Part shown: in pieces, positions 10,267-19,935 of the stretch
Layout of the letters: each line of letters begins with the position of its first letter
How positions within the stretch are numbered: position 1 is the stretch's first letter
DNA from: Auanema rhodensis
Lineage: Eukaryota > Nematoda > Chromadorea > Rhabditida > Rhabditidae
Assembly (NCBI GenBank): GCA_964057225.1
Contig: OZ059897.1
Location: forward strand, 10,168,001 to 10,232,000
DNA length: 64,000 nt
Direction: 5' to 3'
Position numbers and translations under genes: made by a program
The notes under the pieces: generated by a model
What the model saw: only the letters and a program-made list of their open reading frames with translations
Told to the model about the DNA's origin: nothing
The model's database searches: none

Positions 10267-10338
10267 GCCCAAGTAGTATAGTGGTTAGTACTCCACGTTG
10301 TGGCCGTGGCGACACAAGTTCGATTCCTGTCTTGGGCA
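10267..10338 (+). tRNA. tRNA-His: tRNA-His(GTG) L22
   Basis: Class M. Confidence 0.85.
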
Positions 10339-10597
10339 TTTTTTGTTTTGAAATTAAAATGCTATAAACATATTGCTTGCTGTCATGTTAGATTTGTTTA
10401 ATTTAAATACTTATTTAAGTTCTAACAATTTTCGACTTAATCACGTTCAATTAACAGTATTGTTTTCAAAAATAAAGACATCTTTCAATTTCTGGTCATT
10501 GAATTAGAATTTTCATGTTGTCACACAGAAATTGAAGAATCTTAGTTCATTTCAGTAACAATGAACACACTAACTTTGTTAAGTTGTTGTAATATCG

Positions 10598-10669
10598 GCC
10601 CAAGTAATATAGTGGTTAGTACTCCACGTTGTGGCCGTGGCGACACAGATTCGATTCCTGTCTTGGGCA
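10598..10669 (+). tRNA. tRNA-His: tRNA-His(GTG) L23
   Basis: Class D. Confidence 0.8.
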
Positions 10670-10929
10670 TTTTTTGTTCTGAAATTTAAATGCTATAAAA
10701 TTATTGCTTGTTTGTCATGTTAGATTTCTTTAATTTGAATACTTATTCAAGTTCTAACAATTTTCGATTTAATCACGTTCAATCAACTGTATTGTTTTCA
10801 AAAATAAAGACAAAATTCAATTTCTGTTCATTGAATTAGAATTTTCATGTTGTCACACAGAAATTGAAGAATCTTAGTTCATTTCAGTAACAATGAACAC
10901 ACTAACTCTGTTAAGTTGTTGTAATATCG

Positions 10930-11001
10930 GCCCAAGTAGTATAGTGGTTAGTACTCCACGTTGTGGCCGTGGCGACACAGGTTCGATTCCTGTCTTGGGC
11001 A
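10930..11001 (+). tRNA. tRNA-His: tRNA-His(GTG) L24
   Basis: Class C. Confidence 0.96.
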
Positions 11002-11137
11002 TTTTTTGTTTTGAAATTAAAATGCTATAAACATATTGCTTGCTTGTCATGTTAGATTTGTTTAATTCAAATACTTATTTAAGTTCTAACAATTTTCGAT
11101 ATGAACACACTAACTCTGTTAAGTTGTTGTAATATCG

Positions 11138-11209
11138 GCCCAAGTAGTATAGTGGTTAGTACTCCACGTTGTGGCCGTGGCGACACAGGTTCGATTCCTG
11201 TCTTGGGCA
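11138..11209 (+). tRNA. tRNA-His: tRNA-His(GTG) L25
   Basis: Class C. Start of the more diverged right-hand end of this array. Confidence 0.96.
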
Positions 11210-11469
11210 TTTTTTGTTTTGAAATTAAAATGCTATAAACATATTGCTTGCTTGTCATGTTAGATTTGTTTAATTTAAATACTTATTTAAGTTCCAACAA
11301 TTTTCGATTAAATCACGTTCAATTAACTGTATTGTTTTCAAAAATAAAGACAAAATTCAATTTCTGTTCATTGAATTAGAATTTTCATGTTGTCACACAG
11401 GAAATGAAAAATCTTAGTTCATTTCAGGAACAATGAACACAATAACTTTGTTTAGTTGTTGAAATATCG

Positions 11470-11541
11470 GCCCAAGTAGTGTAGTGGTTAGTACTCCACG
11501 TTGTGGCCGTGGCGACACAGGTTCGATTCCTGTCTTGGCCA
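11470..11541 (+). tRNA. tRNA-His: tRNA-His(GTG) L26
   Basis: A12G gives a G-T wobble in the D stem. G71C (CTTGGCC) makes a C2-C71 mismatch near the acceptor end, so it may be poorly functional. Confidence 0.75.
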
Positions 11542-11801
11542 TTTTTTGTTTTGAAATTAAAATGCTATAAACATATTGCTTGCTTGTCATGTTAGATTTG
11601 TTTAATTTAAATACTTATTTAAGTTCCAACAATTTTCGATTAAATCACGTTCAATTAACTGTATTGTTTTCAAAAATAAAGACAAAATTCAATTTCTGTT
11701 CATTGAATTAGAATTTTCATGTTGTCACACAGGAAATGAAGAATCTTTGTTCATTTCAGGAACAATGAACACAATAACTTTGTTTAGTTGTTCAAATATC
11801 G

Positions 11802-11873
11802 GCCCAAGTAGTGTAGTGGTTAGTACTCCACGTTGTGGCCGTGGCGACACAGGTTCGATTCCTGTCTTGGGCA
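11802..11873 (+). tRNA. tRNA-His: tRNA-His(GTG) L27
   Basis: A12G as in L26, otherwise consensus with an intact acceptor stem. Confidence 0.92.
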
Positions 11874-12133
11874 TTTTTTGTTTTGAAATTAAAATGCTAT
11901 AAACATATTGCTTGCTTGTCATGTTAGATTTGTTTAATTCAAATACTTATTTAAGTTCTAACAATTTTCGATTTAATCACGTTCAATCAACTGTATTGTT
12001 TTCAAAAATAAAGACAAAATTCAATTTCTGTTCATTGAATTAGAATTTTCATGTTGTCACACAGAAATTGAAGAATCTTAGTTCAATTCAGTAACAATGA
12101 ACACAATAACTTTGTTTAGTTGTTGTAATATCG

Positions 12134-12205
12134 GCCCAAGTAGTATAGTGGTTAGTACTCCACGTTGTGGCCGTGGCGACACAGGTTCGATTCCTGTCTT
12201 GGGCA
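12134..12205 (+). tRNA. tRNA-His: tRNA-His(GTG) L28
   Basis: Class C. Confidence 0.96.
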
Positions 12206-12464
12206 TTTTTTGTTTTGAAATTAAAATGCTATAAACATATTGCTTGCTGTCATGTTAGATTTGTTTAATTCAAATACTTATTTAAGTTCTAACAATTTTC
12301 GACTTAATCACGTTCAATTAACAGTATTGTTTTCAAAAATAAAGACATCTTTCAATTTCTGGTCATTGAATTAGAATTTTCATGTTGTCACACAGAAATT
12401 GAAGAATCTTAGTTCATTTCAGTAACAATGAACATACTAACTTTGTTAAGTTGTTGTAATATCG

Positions 12465-12536
12465 GCCCAAGTAATATAGTGGTTAGTACTCCACGTTGTG
12501 GCCGTGGCGATACAGATTCGATTCCTGTCTTGGGCA
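12465..12536 (+). tRNA. tRNA-His: tRNA-His(GTG) L29
   Basis: Class D plus C48T, which weakens the G15-C48 tertiary pair. Confidence 0.75.
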
Positions 12537-12796
12537 TTTTTTGTTCTGAAATTTAAATGCTATAAAATTATTGCTTGTTTGTCATGTTAGATTTCTTTAA
12601 TTTGAATACTTATTCAAGTTCTAACAATTTTCGATTTAATCACGTTCAATCAACCGTATTGTTTTCAAAAATAAAGACGAAATTCAATTTCTGTTCATTG
12701 AATTAGAATTTTCATGTTGTCACACAGAAATTGAAGAATCTTAGTTCATTTCAGTAACAATGAACACACTAACTCTGTTAAGTTGTTGTAATATCG

Positions 12797-12868
12797 GCCC
12801 AAGTAGTATAGTGGTTAGTACTCCACGTTGTGGCCGTGGCGACACAGGTTCGATTCCTGTCTTGGGCA
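12797..12868 (+). tRNA. tRNA-His: tRNA-His(GTG) L30
   Basis: Class C. Last gene before the retroelement. The LTR begins 82 bp downstream. Confidence 0.96.
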
Positions 12869-12951
12869 TTTTTTGTTCTGAAATTTAAATGCTATAAACA
12901 TATTGCTTGCTTGTCATGTTAGATTTGTTTAATTCAAATACTTATTCAAGC

Positions 12952-13331
12952 GTTACATATTGTTTCTTCCCGTCTTTTCATGGTTGGAAGATATATGTAC
13001 TTCTACCTTGTTCCTTAGGTAGGCAGACCCGAACGCTTCGATTTCCTTATTAAGACAAATACTTAACGAGAAAAGAATTCATTATCAGATAACAAGAAAA
13101 TACAATATAAGAATTACATTAAGAAAGAATATAAAGAGATATAATGAAGTATTAAATAGAGTATATATATAGATGATATAGAGATGAGACTCACATGGCT
13201 ATAAGACAACCTATCTGGGTTAGACCAGAAGCAAGAGTGCCGTGTGTGTCCCATGTTGTAGGCGGGGCTTGTTCAGGCTCCCGCTATTTGAATAGCGCGC
13301 ACATGTTTACCATGTGCTTGCAGATGTGACA
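12952..13331 (-). repeat. 3' LTR of the retroelement (candidate)
   Basis: On the minus strand it starts TGTCACATCTGC directly after a polypurine tract and ends ATATGTAAC at the array junction, giving short imperfect inverted ends (TGTCACAT / ATGTaAC). It contains a TATATATATA promoter-like run. I could not find a matching copy at the other end of the element, so the assignment rests on the polypurine tract, the ends and position. Confidence 0.55.
13160..13172 (-). promoter_or_regulatory. TATA-like run within the 3' LTR
   Basis: An alternating TA run in an otherwise mixed stretch, about 165 bp from the LTR start. The position suits a U3 promoter. Confidence 0.3.
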
Positions 13332-13343
13332 TCCCCCCACCTT
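13332..13343 (-). other. Polypurine tract
   Basis: The minus strand reads AAGGTGGGGGGA immediately before TGTCACATC. This is the expected plus-strand primer site next to the 3' LTR. Confidence 0.65.
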
Positions 13344-13842
13344 AAAGAGTTGAACATCCTCGTTCAAAAACAAAATAAATTAATTCACTTTTTAAGATAG
13401 TTGGATGTTGGAAAAAAAAATCATGGTGTAGTGAATAAAAAAAAATGTATACAATACGATTTGAAAGTTTAGCTATTGTCTCTTCAAGTTTGTTGAATTC
13501 GAAATGTAGTATCGAGTAGATTCTATTCCATTCACTTGAGTAGTGAAATGCTTGCAAACGAGAGCTTTGCTTCTAAACCATTCGACTGTTATATAGTCGT
13601 TCTTTTCTTGAGTTGTACAGGTACGGTGTTACCCTGAGAATAGGTCGAGCCCGTTCTGTACAAAAAAGAATGAAAACTCGTTTAACCCGTATGACTAATG
13701 TCCATAAGGTGAATACAAGTAATGATTGAGCATAAAAAATAGCAAGATTCACAAGAGAATGTTGAAAAAATCTACTCAATGAGAGTTGGAGTAATAAAAC
13801 AAACCCTTGTAAAACAATAGCAGACTTTTCGGAGAAAATCAA
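13342..13842 (-). other. Post-integrase open frame with one stop, unrecognised
   Basis: After integrase one minus-strand frame stays open for about 166 codons except for a single TAG at 13570-13572. The first part is strongly hydrophobic (FVLLLQLSLSRFF, LLVFTLWTLVI), which suggests membrane segments. The second ends at a stop that overlaps the polypurine tract. There is no ATG near the start (TTG only), so it would need splicing. I recognise no family. It could be a relic of a third gene or chance openness in AT-rich sequence. Confidence 0.25.
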
Positions 13843-13928
13843 TCAGCAACAAAGAAGTGTTACAATCAGAAATGGCACAAAATAAAAAAAAATTTCAACA
13901 GTTTGATTTTGTTAAAAAAAAACTACCT

Positions 13929-16367
13929 TCAAGAAATTGTGATAACTGGAATAGATGTTGTCCGTTGGTAAGGTTTGACGAAGTCTTTGTGTACTCTTCT
14001 GCTTTTTCCTTTATCTGTTTGAACCACGACGAAAGATCTTTGAACTGCTGTAACTAAATAAGGCCCTTCGAATGAAGGTGTTAGTTTGTTTCGAGTAGAA
14101 TTCACTTTTATCATAACTAAGTCATTAACCTGAATTTCTTTATTTTGTGTTCTATTTCGTGTATTGTACCGTTGTTCATTCTTCTTTGTGCATGTTTCAA
14201 TTCTATCTTTTACTATATTAGATGTGCTTTCATTTTGTATTAGCGATCTATTGACAAAATCTTCTGTAGGATTGGCTGGTTCTTCAGTTTGAAGATTATT
14301 TCCAGGCAATTGATGGTCAATAGGAAGTCTTGCATCCCGACCAAATAATACAACATATGGACTAATAGATGTTGATGAGTTTGGTAACGTATTGATCGCA
14401 AACATAACTTTAGGTAGGTGTATATCCCAGTTAGTTTGTTGTTCATTCACGAATGAAGAGAGAGCTTCTTCTAAAGTTCTATGAAGTCTCTCCACTTGTC
14501 CATTAGCATTTTTATGATATGGTAGCGTAGTAGTGTGTTCAATTCCAAATTGTTTACACATAGCTTGAAATTCAGATGACAAAAAGCTACTACCATTATC
14601 GGTTATCATACTCATTGGTGGTCCATATATGAAAACAAATCTAATTACAAACGCTTTTGTGATTTCAGTAGCCGTTTGTGTTATTAATGGGCAAGTTGTT
14701 CCCCATTTACTAAAAGCGTCTTGAATACTCAAGATGTATCGATGTCCATCATTAGTGCGAGGTAAAGGACCTAGTATATCTACATGAATACGATCAAATG
14801 GCTTTTCGGGTATAACAAATCTTCCCATAGGTTGAATATACGATTGGTGTGGGTTAGATTTCCTACTTGCACATTTTGTACAACGATTAATAAATTCAGT
14901 TATTTGTGGAACCATATTAGTCCAAAAGAATCGTCGTCGAATCGCATCAGTAGTTTTATTTATACCTAGGTGTGCACCAATTTTGGAATCTTCGTGAAAA
15001 AACTTGATGACAACATCAGTTATTTTGTCGTTTCGAGGCAAAATAATAGATGGTTTTAAATAATTTTTCGCTTGTTTTGCATGTAATATGCCTTCTCGTT
15101 CTTCATACCGGTCTGATATATTAGCCGGACAGTTATCATTATTAATTTGAGAAAGTGCTTCGCGAATCCAGGGAACTCCAGCTTGAACTTTCCGTATTTC
15201 TTCACAATTTAGTTGGTCAATAGAAGAAATAGTTGTAATATGAGCAATAAAAGCATCAACAGGTTTTACTTTGTCCTTTGGTTTAGTAGGACGACTGTCA
15301 TTTGCTTCGTTTTCTATATACTTGGAGAGAGCATCACAGACACTGTTTAATTTGCCAGGACGATATTCAATCTTTATGTTGAAATCTTGTGTCATTAGTT
15401 GATACTTGGCTAATCTACCTATGAGATCTTTACGCGACATTAAACTGGTTAATGGTCGGTGATCTGTGATAACTGTGGTAGGTACTTCTAATACATAGGT
15501 ACGGAATTGTTGAAGAGCAAAGACTAAACCGAGTGCTTCAACTTCAATAGGAGGATATTTCCGTTCCGCTGGAGTCAACTTTCTACTAGCGAACGCAATC
15601 GGGTGTAATGGAGAATTTTTCTCTGCTGATTGCAATAAAACTGCTCCCACAGCGATCATACTGCCATCACTTTCTATAACAAAAGGTTGGTCTGCTTTAG
15701 GAGGTTTCAGTACAGGGGCAGTACACAGTAATGTTTTTAAAGTTTTAAATGCGTCTGCATGTTCCGATTTCCACTCAAAAGGAGTATCCTTATGTGTTAA
15801 CTTATACAATGGCTCAGCTATTCCGGCATAATTTTGAATAAACCGTCGAAAATAGTTAGTCATACCTAGAAAGGATCTGACAGCCGTAACTGTGCTTGGA
15901 TTTGGAAATTCGGAAACAGCCTGTATTTTAGCAGGATCTGGTTTAACACCATTTCTACCTATTATAAAACCCAAAAACTTTACTTCAGTGGCTGCAAAGC
16001 AACATTTAGATAACTTAATTTTTAACCCTAGTTCAGTGACCTTTTTCAGCACTTCTTGTATATCTCTTAAATGTTCTTCAGCTGAGTTCGAAATTATTAG
16101 CAAATCATCTAGATATACAAACAGTTTGCATCTAACAAGAGATTGCAAGTATCGTACTGCGGATTGAAAAGTGTGTGGCGCTCCACAGAATCCCATAGGC
16201 ATTCGGCAATACTGATAGGTACCTGATGGAGTGGTAAAAGCAGTTAGGTATCTATCTGAGCGTTTCAACGGTATTTGGAAGAAACCAGAAATGAGATCAA
16301 AATTCGAAAAGAACTGAGCTCCAGCCGCTAAGTCTATGATATCAGGAATGTGTGGGATGCTGTATGT
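13929..16367 (-). CDS. pol: Pol, C-terminal part: RT palm, RNase H, integrase
   Basis: The frame is the same as the upstream protease/RT frame and is separated from it only by the TAA at 16368-16370. Numbering from TTG at 16266-16268 (779 codons): RT active site YLDD at 52-55; RNase H with D201, E242, D269 and D312; integrase zinc finger with H425, H433, C463 and C466; and catalytic D497, D557 and E593, with 35 residues between the last two as in D,D-35-E. A GPY-type module (FEGPYLV) lies at 733-739. All catalytic residues visible here are intact. There is no ATG near the start of this frame, so it should be made only as part of a longer Pol. Confidence 0.93.
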   Translation of the reverse strand, partial: TYSIPHIPDIIDLAAGAQFFSNFDLISGFFQIPLKRSDRYLTAFTTPSGTYQYCRMPMGFCGAPHTFQSAVRYLQSLVRCKLFVYLDDLLIISNSAEEHLRDIQEVLKKVTELGLKIKLSKCCFAATEVKFLGFIIGRNGVKPDPAKIQAVSEFPNPSTVTAVRSFLGMTNYFRRFIQNYAGIAEPLYKLTHKDTPFEWKSEHADAFKTLKTLLCTAPVLKPPKADQPFVIESDGSMIAVGAVLLQSAEKNSPLHPIAFASRKLTPAERKYPPIEVEALGLVFALQQFRTYVLEVPTTVITDHRPLTSLMSRKDLIGRLAKYQLMTQDFNIKIEYRPGKLNSVCDALSKYIENEANDSRPTKPKDKVKPVDAFIAHITTISSIDQLNCEEIRKVQAGVPWIREALSQINNDNCPANISDRYEEREGILHAKQAKNYLKPSIILPRNDKITDVVIKFFHEDSKIGAHLGINKTTDAIRRRFFWTNMVPQITEFINRCTKCASRKSNPHQSYIQPMGRFVIPEKPFDRIHVDILGPLPRTNDGHRYILSIQDAFSKWGTTCPLITQTATEITKAFVIRFVFIYGPPMSMITDNGSSFLSSEFQAMCKQFGIEHTTTLPYHKNANGQVERLHRTLEEALSSFVNEQQTNWDIHLPKVMFAINTLPNSSTSISPYVVLFGRDARLPIDHQLPGNNLQTEEPANPTEDFVNRSLIQNESTSNIVKDRIETCTKKNEQRYNTRNRTQNKEIQVNDLVMIKVNSTRNKLTPSFEGPYLVTAVQRSFVVVQTDKGKSRRVHKDFVKPYQRTTSIPVITIS

Positions 16368-16370
16368 TTA
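16368..16370 (-). other. Single in-frame stop within RT
   Basis: One TAA interrupts an otherwise continuous RT frame between the fingers and the palm. No frameshift accompanies it. It is most simply a recent inactivating point mutation. Its position inside a domain argues against programmed readthrough. Confidence 0.9.
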
Positions 16371-18008
16371 TTTCTTAGTAACACTATTCAATGCTCTAAA
16401 GTCAGTAACGAACCGGAAAGAATTATCTTTCTTTTTCACAAGAACAACTGGACTAGTGAAAGTAGCCGTCGAATTTTCGATTATACCTTGCGACAACATT
16501 TCTTTCACTTGCCGTTCTACTTCTTCTTGCTTACCCAATGGTACTCTGTAAGATCTACTTTTTGGAAAATCCATATCAGATCTTATAGGAATGGCATGTT
16601 CAACTGGTCCGCAAAAGAGACCAATATTATGATCATGGTTGAAAAATGCCGTTTGGTTTTCCTTAATGATTGTGATCAGATTTTTCTTCATTTTATGGGA
16701 CAGAGTGCAAGAATTGAAGTTCAAATCATCCAAAAGATGCTGAGGAAAAGTTGGTAACTTATCTTCCCAATCAGCTTCAGGTGGAACATAATCGTTCATA
16801 ATTTCTTTAGATGCTATAAGTCCTGAACCAATGTGGTCATTTTTATTAATTTTAATTGGCTTTGAAGAATTGTTTGATACTACCATAGTAATAGGAAAAG
16901 GTCCTATGGCGGCATCTGGAATTGAGATAGGACCTATGCTAGATTTTAAAAGAGCATATTGATCAAAATCTAATTCTGGTCCTGTTTGCAAAGATATGTG
17001 GGAGGTACTATGTGGTGGAACTGTTACTGTGGACAAACTTATGATATTTACTGTTTTAGTTGTGGTTTTATATGCAAAACAACCAGGTTTTACTAAGGGT
17101 GTTTCCATATTACCAACAATCAACTTTCCTTTACATAGTTTTAATGTAGTAAATATCTCTCTTTCTTCCAACGTACGCATAAAATCAGTACCAAGTAACA
17201 TTTGTCCTGGACAGTCATTGTCTTCAGATATTAAAAATTCGTGTTCCACTTGGTAACCTGCTATACCCACATCTAACTTGCATTTTCCCACAAAGCGAAA
17301 CTCTGATCCATTTGCAGTGGATGCAGATTTAGAATATTTTGTAAAATATTGTCTTCCAATATATGCCAATGTGGAGAACGGAATATATGAGACCGTAGCT
17401 CCAGAATCCCATAATGCTAACAGTCCTCTACCTTCAATGTCAATATGAACAAACGGTAACATGTGTCCATTTTTCTTTGCTGTTGTGTGACATACAAAAG
17501 GTATGGCTAAAGGAATGTAAGTTATGATGGTGGGAAAATAGCTCCGCATCAATTCATCACTAACTGTTTCATGAATCTCATCTCCCTCAAGTGGTGGAGC
17601 TGTTGGGCTCAACATGATATGGATTATTTTTAACATAGAAGTAGGGGAGAGATAACATTTTATAGTGAAATATAATGCTATCATTAGACATAATATCAGA
17701 GTTATACAACCGATGGTAATGAGTGTTCGTTCAATTGAACCTATACAAAAGTCAATGAACAGATCCCAATTGGAGAAAACAATTTTCCTGGCATCTCTTA
17801 TAAGTTTACTTCCTTTGAAGATGAAAGAGGAAATTTGAGGCCAATCACGTGAACGAGAAATTACGCGGAGAAGATCATGGTGAGGTGAAGTAGATAAATT
17901 ATAACCATAAGTTAATCCAATAGATAGGGCTAAGGATTTTTCAGTCGAATTTTCATTTTTTTTCAGTCGAATTTTCATTTTCATTTTCGTGAATCGAAGT
18001 TTACTCAA
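16368..18008 (-). CDS. pol: Transmembrane segment, protease and RT N-terminus
   Basis: The frame opens at about 18071, overlapping the end of the Gag-Env frame. The only start offered at 18006-18008 is TTG, so frameshifting or fusion is more likely than free initiation. Numbering from there: a basic, glycosylatable stretch; a hydrophobic transmembrane helix at about 95-117; a PTAP motif in SPTAPPLE about 20 residues later; the aspartic protease active site DSGAT at 201-205 with LLGTDF downstream; then the RT fingers (PVVLVKKKD, FRFVTDFRALN). It ends at TAA inside RT, just before the segment that continues in the same frame downstream. I read the helix as the membrane anchor of the envelope-like segment. 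Confidence 0.88.
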   Translation of the reverse strand: MSKLRFTKMKMKIRLKKNENSTEKSLALSIGLTYGYNLSTSPHHDLLRVISRSRDWPQISSFIFKGSKLIRDARKIVFSNWDLFIDFCIGSIERTLITIGCITLILCLMIALYFTIKCYLSPTSMLKIIHIMLSPTAPPLEGDEIHETVSDELMRSYFPTIITYIPLAIPFVCHTTAKKNGHMLPFVHIDIEGRGLLALWDSGATVSYIPFSTLAYIGRQYFTKYSKSASTANGSEFRFVGKCKLDVGIAGYQVEHEFLISEDNDCPGQMLLGTDFMRTLEEREIFTTLKLCKGKLIVGNMETPLVKPGCFAYKTTTKTVNIISLSTVTVPPHSTSHISLQTGPELDFDQYALLKSSIGPISIPDAAIGPFPITMVVSNNSSKPIKINKNDHIGSGLIASKEIMNDYVPPEADWEDKLPTFPQHLLDDLNFNSCTLSHKMKKNLITIIKENQTAFFNHDHNIGLFCGPVEHAIPIRSDMDFPKSRSYRVPLGKQEEVERQVKEMLSQGIIENSTATFTSPVVLVKKKDNSFRFVTDFRALNSVTKK

Positions 18009-18060
18009 TTCAGCATAATGATCATGTTTTTCTGAATGAATACTATCTACTTTATGTGTG

Positions 18061-18074
18061 TCACCTTTCTGCTA
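18061..18074 (-). promoter_or_regulatory. Gag-Env/Pol overlap, possible +1 frameshift site
   Basis: The Gag-Env frame reads GCA GAA AGG TGA. The Pol frame, +1 relative to it, opens right after a TAG at 18072-18074. Any shift must therefore occur within the eight bases CAGAAAGG. An AGG codon followed by TGA resembles +1 slippage sites, where a slow codon or stop is in the A site. A simple indel mutation would look the same. Confidence 0.35.
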
Positions 18075-19935
18075 CATACAACTCTCGACCTCTCTCGTAC
18101 GCATTAGGGGAAGGAGTTGTTAAACTACGAATTGTAGTTTTGGTGGAAGTTATTGGGGTTACAGTAGTATGCTGTACCATATTTTTATCAGTTGTGATTT
18201 GAGTTTTAACCCAACTTATGAATTCTAAAACTTCTGTTTTATTGAATTTAGGATTTTCCTGTGGGTATTCGATGGACTGTGGAGGAAATCCATAATATGC
18301 TGTACTATTCTTTGTATAAAGGTTGTGATAGTCAGGCAGCTTGGATATAATTGCTAAATCTTGCTCTTGGTTGTTTCTAACAGTAGCATCAGCTTTTTGT
18401 TGTCGACTGACTTGCATGTCACGAGATATTTGTTCTTTTCCCGATTGTTGTTGGATCATGAATAACATGCCTTGAGCAGTTGCAATAATTTCAGATGGAT
18501 TCATATTTCCACTGCGTGGTAATATAGATGGATATAAGGCTCTTGCCAACTGTTCGATTGATGGAACTGTTTGTGTACCATCAAGAATTGTGGCTTGATA
18601 TACTACTGCGTGAGCCATTCCTCGAAAGAAATCTTCTATGGATGTTGTAGATTTCATCAAAGATCTTTTTAACCGAGGAACTTCTATACGACGAGCTACT
18701 TGAGTGATAAGGTCATCCAATTTCATGCTATTAATCACCTGTCTAGTAGCCAGTTTAATTTCCTCTATACCCATACATTGTAAAATCAAAAGATTGGGAT
18801 CTTTGAAATTATTAGACTTTGCCCAGTTAGTTATGTGATCTTTTGTCAATCCTAAACTAACAATTGTGTCAATGAACAGTGGATTATCTATCGCGAATTG
18901 GAGCAAACTTTCATAAGATGATGTAGCTGCATATCTCATATATTTTGCGTAAAACTTAGTGATAGATGCAGATCCAAAAATGAAAGTAGGTCTTAGAAAT
19001 GGAAACGCATATGGTTGGGATTTCGCATTAACAAAAAGATAATCATCACTGAAAGAGCGATGTTTTTGAGGTAATGCATTACGTTTATTTCTGCGTCTAT
19101 CAGCATTAAGCAAAGTATTGGAAAGATCAAGCAAATTATAAACACGGGGATATGCTGTGAATCGGATAATTGCCTCAGAAGATGATTCAAAAACAGCGAA
19201 TTCAAAACAAGATTGAACGTGAGCGGATGTGGAATGATTTTGGAGAACAAAAGCGCTTTCAATAGAGTGAACTAGAAGAATATGATCACCCAACATGGCG
19301 GAGAAGGGGCCAAGTTTTTGATAGTGACAGACAACTGATGGGATAGGTGGTTGCCAGATAACTGCACCTTCACCAGTTGCACAAAACCCTTCATTTCCTT
19401 TACAATTATCAGTATTTATAAATAAGTCTGATACAATGTGATCTTCTTTCAATCTAGTTATTATCCCTCGCTTCAATACAAATTGTTCAATTTCTACACA
19501 TTCTTCAGTGGACCAAGAGCGAGTTGGATTATGCTCGTTTAATGGTGTTTCAAAAACTGAATGCTGTTGGGCATTCATGATTTTATCATTCCACATACGA
19601 TTTCTATGTGCTCGAACACAATCTTTCTTATCTACTGTTTCAATATGAGAGAATGTGGTGTTACGATCTCTCAAAAACATGAAATCTCTCACACAGCTTT
19701 TATACTTTTTCACATAGCATTTCCATGCTTCCCATGACTCTATCTCAGCCTTTGGTAGATATATTTCTACCTCAACACTGTGAGCCTTTCCAATTTCTGC
19801 CTTATGGCAGCCTGTGACCACAGGAGGTGTTACTAATATACCCCCTTCAGATTGAGCGCAAATCTGATATTTTGCCGACCCAAAGGGAAGGCATGAGAGT
19901 GCCAATAAAGTCAGGCACAACGTGACCGGTGGCAT
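18061..19935 (-). other. Envelope-like glycoprotein segment inside the Gag ORF
   Basis: Met383 starts a typical signal peptide (hydrophobic VTLCLTLLALSCL, small residues GSA at 402-403). A Cys-rich ectodomain follows, with N-glycosylation sites at N474 and N614 and a dibasic RRRNKR ending at R667, a plausible furin site. About 340 further residues have more sequons but few Cys. No anchor lies in this frame. The next hydrophobic helix is in the overlapping Pol frame. The Cys/Trp spacing and VIWQPP...CHY reminded me of glycoproteins that invertebrate retroelements took from negative-strand RNA viruses, but I cannot confirm a family. Usual Metaviridae env genes lie after pol. Confidence 0.6.

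Larger units (their letters stand above)
8110..10929 (+). repeat. Higher-order repeat, 2,820 bp, copy 2 (L14-L23)
   Basis: This repeats the spacing series and class order of 5290-8109 exactly. The few differences I noticed are single bases in the spacers, which indicates a recent unequal exchange or segmental duplication. A three-gene 871-bp period (208+331+332) is nested inside it. Confidence 0.9.
4419..12950 (+). repeat. Left tandem array of 30 tRNA-His(GTG) genes
   Basis: Thirty head-to-tail copies are spaced 331-332 bp (long unit) or 207-208 bp (short unit). The short unit lacks about 124 bp of spacer, between TTTTCGA and ATGAACAC. The gene folds as a 72-nt cloverleaf: acceptor GCCCAAG/CTTGGGC with A73, anticodon loop TTGTGGC (anticodon GTG), T arm ACAGG/CCTGT, and a following T6 run as Pol III terminator. 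There are 11 class C copies, 8 class D, 9 class M (G52A, only in this array) and 2 others. The last unit is cut at 12950 by the retroelement LTR. Confidence 0.97.

Noticed and set aside
11725-11922. 65-codon minus-strand open frame over a plus-strand tRNA
   Set aside because: It is the antisense translation of the tRNA and spacer. The same frame is broken by single-base variants in other units.
4419-12868. CRISPR-like array
   Set aside because: The repeats are regularly spaced, but each is a 72-nt tRNA cloverleaf and the spacers are themselves repeated. This is a eukaryotic tRNA array.
4419-12868. Multiple anticodons or a mixed tRNA cluster
   Set aside because: Every copy reads GTG in the anticodon loop. 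No other isoacceptor or other tRNA type is present in the window.
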